A stretch of DNA of 11,083 nucleotides. It comes from Candidatus Cloacimonadota bacterium (GTDB lineage Bacteria; Cloacimonadota; Cloacimonadia; JGIOTU-2). Numbering within the stretch: position 1 is the stretch's first letter; every line of letters starts with the position of its first letter. Location of the stretch: assembly GCA_021160355.1 (NCBI GenBank), contig JAGHCS010000111.1, positions 1 through 11,083 on the forward strand, read 5' to 3'. Below are positions 8,451 to 11,083 of the stretch, piece by piece. The notes beneath the pieces are model-generated. The model made no database searches. It had not been told where the DNA came from and saw only the letters and a list, made by a program, of their open reading frames with translations. The translations under genes and the position numbers were made by a program.

Positions 8451-8978
8451 ATAGCTATAGAATTACCCGAAATGACAAGAATTGGCGGGCAGCTCAAAGA
8501 GGAACTCCTCAGTAAGAGTTTTACGGAATTGATTTTTACGGATAAAGTGAATAAACTTGCGGAGTGTGGATTTATCAATCTCAGGCAGTGTGATATAACC
8601 GGATCGAAGATCACCAATGTCAGGTCGAATGGACACTATGTTTTTATAGAGATGGAGAGTGGGTTCAGTCTTGTGTTTGGCGATCTGGTCGGGAAGATAC
8701 TCTATCATAAAAAGAAGGAGGATATTTCTGCAAAATTTACTCTTGCATTTGTGCTCTCTGATAATTCAGTGCTTACATTTCACACGAGTTTGTACGGCTA
8801 TGAAATTGCCCTTACACAGGAGGAGATAGACGAACATAAATACATTGGGTACAGCGGGATTTCACCTCTCGATAATGAATTTACTTATGATTATTTCGAA
8901 CGAATGCTTGGTGCGAAAGAGAAACTGAAAGCCAAGAAGATACAGGGTTTATACGACTACATGATAATGACGCACTAA
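8451..8978 (+). CDS. Truncated Fpg/MutM-like DNA glycosylase, N-terminal domain only (possible pseudogene)
   Basis: The N-terminus IAIELPEMTRIGGQL matches the start of Fpg/Nei-type enzymes that begin M-x-E-L-P-E. These keep the catalytic Glu but lack the proline nucleophile of true Fpg. Later segments (HYVFIEMESGFSLVFGDLVGKI; HTSLYGYEIAL; DNEFTYDYFERML) follow the beta-sandwich domain. The protein stops at YDYMIMTH, just where family members go on to the IPGxGNG helix-two-turn-helix segment and C-terminal zinc finger, and no continuation appears in any frame downstream. About 175 of the usual 260-280 residues remain. A GGAGG (8439-8443) sits 7 nt before an ATA codon at 8451, so the native start may be ATA or a decayed ATG. 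The alternatives are TTG at 8433, which overlaps the ribosome site, and ATG at 8472, which would remove ELPE. Without the H2TH domain it is unlikely to be an active glycosylase. Confidence 0.6.
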   Translation: MAIELPEMTRIGGQLKEELLSKSFTELIFTDKVNKLAECGFINLRQCDITGSKITNVRSNGHYVFIEMESGFSLVFGDLVGKILYHKKKEDISAKFTLAFVLSDNSVLTFHTSLYGYEIALTQEEIDEHKYIGYSGISPLDNEFTYDYFERMLGAKEKLKAKKIQGLYDYMIMTH

Positions 8979-9043
8979 TTAATAACTTGACGCTTAAACA
9001 TAGATATACGAAGTGAAATCAATATTAATTTGCGGAGGATTCC

Positions 9044-9478
9044 ATGAAGGAACAACATGCACTTCACAGGGGATTAGAAGATATTCTCGAGGGTTTGTGG
9101 ATGGCGTATGAACAGCGTGACGTACAAAAGATCAAACAATATATGCCCGAAGATGGTAATATACTTTTCATAGGCACGGGCAGAGATGAGAGAGTGGAAT
9201 CGATCGATGAGTATCTTAAAGCAATCGAACGGGATTTTGCCCAGTCAGAGAAGCTGGAAGTTGAGCTTAAGAACTTCAGCGCAGATTCTGCAGGCAGTGT
9301 GGCATGGGCTGCGGTAGATCTTGATGCAAAGGTAACTGTTAAAAGAAAGACCTATCCTCTCTTTGTACGGTTCACGGCAGTACTGGAACACATTGGCGGT
9401 TCATGGCTTTTCCGGCAGATGCACCTGTCATTTCCATCCGATGAACAGAATGAAGGAGAGTCCTTTCCCGTAAAATAA
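9044..9478 (+). CDS. NTF2/SnoaL-like domain protein (DUF4440/SnoaL_3 type)
   Basis: The 144-residue product has the layout of small NTF2-like proteins. An N-terminal helix LWMAYEQRDVQKIKQYM is followed by DGNILFIGTGRDERVES (a strand and loop), a helix IDEYLKAIERDF, then alternating strands ending in FTAVLEHIGGSWLFRQMHLSFP. That last segment, W-x-(F/I)-x-Q-x-H-x-S, is typical of SnoaL_3 and ketosteroid-isomerase-like families. Members bind or isomerise small molecules or act as accessory domains, and the substrate here is unknown. A strong GCGGAGG lies 6 nt before the ATG. There is no signal peptide. A weak TTGACG at 8988-8993 upstream is not convincing as a promoter. Confidence 0.75.
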   Translation: MKEQHALHRGLEDILEGLWMAYEQRDVQKIKQYMPEDGNILFIGTGRDERVESIDEYLKAIERDFAQSEKLEVELKNFSADSAGSVAWAAVDLDAKVTVKRKTYPLFVRFTAVLEHIGGSWLFRQMHLSFPSDEQNEGESFPVK

Positions 9479-9480
9479 AT

Positions 9481-9658
9481 ATGCCCATAAAATTCACTGT
9501 TTCTGAAGCAAGGAGCATCGTTCTTCATTCGCAACTGCTGAATAATGCCAAAAATATAAAACAGAACAAGGATGGGGTTTATGAAATTCAACGAATGTGA
9601 AGAGATTGGGATCAAATCAATAAGATCCAAGAAGCTGTTAACAAGTTTGAAAGTTTAA
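9481..9658 (+). pseudogene. Possible N-terminal remnant of a YcaQ-type winged-helix DNA glycosylase gene
   Basis: Right after the NTF2-like gene an ATG opens a 39-codon frame, MPIKFTVSEARSIVLHSQLL... ending KDGVYEIQRM. The pattern (SEAR, then A/V-L-H-x-Q-L-L, then x-G-V-x-E-I-I-x-R) resembles the first helices of the YcaQ/HTH_42 family as I remember it. After the TGA, another frame gives EEIGIKSIRS, comparable to the family's E-x-I-G-x-x-Q-I-D-S-I-R, so a frameshift is likely before the sequence dissolves into intergenic repeat at about 9630. The match is short and made from memory. It may instead be a chance small frame. Confidence 0.3.
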
Positions 9659-9757
9659 AAGTTTATCCTGCTTCTCCGCCACCTGACGGATACGCCGCGA
9701 TGAAAAGGTTGGAGGGTTGTAGGTTTTGGGTATTGGGTACAGGGTATAAGGTATTCA
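9628..9757. repeat. Cluster of dispersed-type intergenic repeats
   Basis: This is a non-coding patch between convergent genes. It holds three distinct parts. First is an AAGTTTGAAAGTTTAAAAGTT-like stretch of repeated AAGTTT words (9641-9663). Second is a GC-rich block with TCCG...CGGA arms (about 9668-9700) that contrasts with its AT-rich surroundings. Third is a degenerate run of GGGTAT/GGGTAC/GGGTAT/AGGTAT words (9728-9754) that ends at the stop of the minus-strand membrane gene. Such patches are commonly multi-copy in genomes of uncultured bacteria, but copy number cannot be seen here. Confidence 0.5.
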
Positions 9758-10003
9758 GGAGAAGATATTTGCGAGGATCTTGATGATGAGCCCGAACATG
9801 ACGAACATGATGCCCACGATGGTGCCAATGGTTTGGAGCAGACCGAATTCACTCCATGTACCGTAGCCGATGATATCTGCGAGGAGTGAAACTATTGTTA
9901 TGATAAAACCAATTGATAAAACTGCAGATCCGCTGTCCAGGACATCAGACCTGTTTGAATTTCCTGCATTATCATCTGTCCGTGCTTTATCTTTCTTAAG
10001 CAT
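9755..10003 (-). CDS. Small two-helix membrane protein, hypothetical
   Basis: I do not recognise this gene. From the ATG at 10003 it encodes 82 residues: a polar, charged N-terminus of about 25 residues (MLKKDKARTDDNAGNSNRSD), TM1 AVLSIGFIITIVSLLADIIG (about 27-46), a short loop GYGTWSEFG, and TM2 LLQTIGTIVGIMFVMFGLII (about 55-74). It should be an inner-membrane protein with both ends on the same side. The start at 10003 is chosen because GAGG lies 5 nt upstream. The frame is open to an ATG at 10078 (107 residues), but that start has no ribosome site and the added residues are unconvincing. It stands alone on the minus strand, convergent with the preceding genes. The hydrophobic pattern makes it more likely than not to be real. 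Confidence 0.55.
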   Translation of the reverse strand: MLKKDKARTDDNAGNSNRSDVLDSGSAVLSIGFIITIVSLLADIIGYGTWSEFGLLQTIGTIVGIMFVMFGLIIKILANIFS

Positions 10004-10142
10004 TATGTCCTCGTGTACAAAAAAAGATGAATTGGAGTTCATTGTTGTCAAGTATATGCTTTCTTGAACTTCCGTCATGATATTTATTTGATTAAAAGGT
10101 CACACAAATTTTGTTGACACTCAAAGAAATATTAAAACATGC

Positions 10143-10260
10143 CCATAACAAACGTGTCAGCGGGTAAGCTGGATGGTTTGTTTTGGCTGAATCGTACCGA
10201 TTCAGGGTTTAGCGGTTTGTACGGGCTGAATCATTCTGATTTCGCCGCACACGCCAAACA
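10143..10260. repeat. Structured non-coding region with nested inverted and direct repeats
   Basis: Three symmetric elements are visible. CGTGT-CA-GCGG (10153-10163) can pair with CCGC-ACACG (10245-10253), leaving a 2-nt bulge. Inside this, CTGAATCGTACCGATTCAG (10187-10205) is an 8-bp hairpin with a 3-nt loop. Two 19-mers, GGTTTGTTTTGGCTGAATC (10175-10193) and GGTTTGTACGGGCTGAATC (10214-10232), agree at 16 of 19 positions with a 39-bp period. There is no T-tract, so it is not an intrinsic terminator. It could be a dispersed repeat, a decayed recombination site or a structured RNA. No gene is visible in it. Confidence 0.45.
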
Positions 10261-10309
10261 TTAAAAACTTGAGACATGTCTACCATTTCGTAATCATGAA
10301 AAGGATTAT

Positions 10310-10357
10310 CATTCCCTCGAATGCATGTCCTCACGGAAGTTGGGAATGGGAATCCAG
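10310..10357. repeat. Palindromic dispersed-type repeat with CATTCCC/GGGAATG ends
   Basis: CATTCCC (10310-10316) and GGGAATG (10342-10348) form inverted ends around a 25-bp centre, followed by GGAATCCAG. This closely recalls the widespread bacterial intergenic repeat family whose consensus pairs CATTCCCGCG with CGCGGGAATCCAG, here degenerate in the GC part. The resemblance is from memory. The short open frames crossing it should not be read as genes. Confidence 0.45.
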
Positions 10358-10401
10358 TATTTGAAGAAATCGTTAGTACTCTAAATCGGATAATCAGAAA
10401 C

Positions 10402-10436
10402 AAAAAAAATCGTCTAACAAATAAATGTTAGACGAT
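10402..10436 (-). terminator. Strong intrinsic terminator, minus-strand direction
   Basis: The arms ATCGTCTAACA (10409-10419) and TGTTAGACGAT (10426-10436) form a perfect 11-bp stem with a 6-nt loop. The run of eight A residues at 10402-10409 becomes a T tract directly after the hairpin on the minus strand; its last A also pairs at the base of the stem. It would stop transcripts coming from the right. The only coding-like sequence upstream on that strand is the mirrored C-terminal peptide in the left inverted-repeat arm, whose stop is about 115 bp away. On the plus strand there is no T tract after the stem. Confidence 0.75.
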
Positions 10437-10513
10437 AATATACTAAACTATTATCAGGATTTCTGCCAGATTCTCACCTAATTCAATAACTCATGGATAA
10501 GTTGTATTAGGAT

Positions 10514-10604
10514 GATTAAAGGTGAAAATTTAATATAATCTTCATGCTTTTAAATTTTTAATTTTTCAAACATATCTTTCCAAAATTCAAATACTTTTGA
10601 AAGA
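10514..10604. repeat. Left arm of a perfect 91-bp inverted repeat
   Basis: Read in reverse complement this segment is identical, base for base, to 10993-11083. It starts GATTAAAGGTG and ends TTTTGAAAGA. Since the right arm is cut by the window edge, the left arm may extend leftwards past 10514. On the minus strand it encodes the same C-terminal peptide as the right arm, V-F-E-F-W-K-D-M-F-E-K-L-K-I with its stop at 10550-10552. The frame stays open upstream on the minus strand to 10645. Confidence 0.97.
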
Positions 10605-10620
10605 ATTTTTTGATAATTAA

Positions 10621-11047
10621 AATTATATCTCTTCTCGACATGCTGTTATTTGTTCTATGTTTGCTTATCATTTACGAGAATGGATATAGAAAGACGATAA
10701 AAATGCAGTAATACAATTTTTGATCGATAATAGAATAATCAATGAATCTAAAAAAGACAATGACGATTATGTGGAATGCAAGTTTAATGAATATGTAAAT
10801 TTCAAATGCCCTGAATTTAGATATATTCATGAAATTTGCAATGGAACGAAGCATCTGACGGTAAACGGAGATATTAAATTTACTAAGAAAAGGGAAGGTG
10901 AATTTAATGGTGGATTTAATGGAAATTCTTTTAATACAAATGACCTCATTATTTTTGATAGTAATAATAATATTTTAGTCTTTAAAAAAAAATCTTTCAA
11001 AAGTATTTGAATTTTGGAAAGATATGTTTGAAAAATTAAAAATTTAA
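10621..11047 (+). pseudogene. Broken gene for an uncharacterised protein, 5'-truncated, with in-frame TAG and frameshift
   Basis: I do not know a name for this family, but the parts read as one protein. SRHAVICSMFAYHLREWI is followed by TAG (10687-10689), then KDDKNAVIQFLIDNRII..., CPEFRYIHEICNGTKHL and DLIIFDSNNNILVF. At the A9 tract (10984-10992) the frame fails. Removing one A restores NLSKVFEFWKDMFEKLKI and a TAA at 11045-11047. The pattern H-L-x-x-W, CPE...I...NGTKH, then a C-terminal F-W-x-x-M-F matches, from memory, a common bacterial hypothetical protein of about 200 residues. About 40-60 N-terminal residues are missing, cut off by a TAA at 10618 and the left repeat arm. A TTG at 10722-10720 region gives a 96-residue frame (10720-11010), which I regard as a fragment. 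Two lesions plus truncation argue for a pseudogene, or for poor sequence near a contig end. Confidence 0.55.
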
Positions 11048-11083
11048 AAGCATGAAGATTATATTAAATTTTCACCTTTAATC
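10993..11083. repeat. Right arm of the inverted repeat, cut by the window edge
   Basis: This is the exact reverse complement of 10514-10604, separated from it by 388 bp of unique sequence (10605-10992). The first 55 bp encode the last codons of the broken gene on the plus strand, and the rest is downstream sequence. Identity holds to the last base of the window, so the true end of the repeat is not visible. The inner junction lies at short A/T homopolymers on both sides (A9 at 10984-10992, T6 at 10606-10611). Confidence 0.97.

Noticed and set aside
10114..10150. TTGACA with TATTAA downstream as a plus-strand promoter
   Set aside because: The spacing is about 10 bp, far too short, and no plus-strand gene follows.
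10143..10260. Integron attC site
   Set aside because: The left side looks plausible, but the right-hand GTTRRRY core is absent and there is no integrase or cassette array in the window. Kept only as a structured repeat.
10209..10403. 64-residue minus-strand open frame
   Set aside because: It crosses the palindromic dispersed-type repeat and the structured region. Its composition is that of translated repeat, with no ribosome site.
10411..10434. GTCTAAC and GTTAGAC match the core R'' and R' sites of integron attC
   Set aside because: They are only 8 nt apart, leaving no room for the inner L sites, and the A tract beside the perfect stem explains the element as a terminator.
10514..11083. Insertion sequence or MITE with terminal inverted repeats
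   Set aside because: No transposase is present, target-site duplications cannot be seen, and the arms contain the C-terminus of the enclosed gene, which is not how terminal repeats of transposons normally look.

Overview
The window is bacterial. It shows a dense block of seven minus-strand housekeeping and metabolic genes (about 7835 down to 1), then a looser plus-strand accessory stretch (7982 to about 9480), then a gene-poor, repeat-rich and AT-rich end (9480 to 11083). Shine-Dalgarno sequences are clear, several genes abut or overlap, and an indolepyruvate:ferredoxin oxidoreductase pair points to an anaerobe that ferments amino acids. HslUV, FtsH, TilS and Hpt exclude an archaeon. The shape of the IorA/B pair and the short palindromic intergenic repeats would suit an uncultured member of the FCB group (Cloacimonadota or Bacteroidota relatives). 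That placement is a guess and cannot be proven from this window.

Minus-strand block, in transcription order: iorA (2-oxoacid oxidoreductase large subunit, without the usual C-terminal ferredoxin domain), iorB, tilS (tRNA-Ile lysidine synthetase), then a 75-bp gap holding a good sigma70-type promoter, hpt (hypoxanthine-guanine phosphoribosyltransferase), ftsH (membrane AAA+ zinc protease), hslV and hslU (the second AAA+ protease; hslU runs off the left edge). Spacings are 12, 3, 75, 0, -20 and 0 nt. I read this as two transcription units, iorAB-tilS and hpt-ftsH-hslVU. The second puts purine salvage together with two ATP-dependent proteases.

Plus-strand stretch: a GNAT acetyltransferase, an Fpg/MutM-like protein that stops before the helix-two-turn-helix and zinc-finger region and seems to begin at an ATA codon, and an NTF2/SnoaL-like protein. 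After these lie a probable remnant of a YcaQ-type gene, a cluster of dispersed-type intergenic repeats, and a small two-helix membrane protein on the minus strand.

Right end: a structured repeat region (10143-10260), a palindromic dispersed-type repeat (10310-10357), a strong minus-strand terminator (10402-10436), and a perfect 91-bp inverted repeat (10514-10604 and 10993-11083) that is still running when the window stops. Between and into the arms lies a broken hypothetical gene, with an in-frame TAG and a frameshift at an A9 tract. Its last codons sit inside the right arm and are mirrored in the left arm. This is either a real inverted duplication or a fold-back chimera at a contig end, and it is the most unusual thing here. 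I found no convincing new defence or mobile system, no tRNA or rRNA gene and no CRISPR array.
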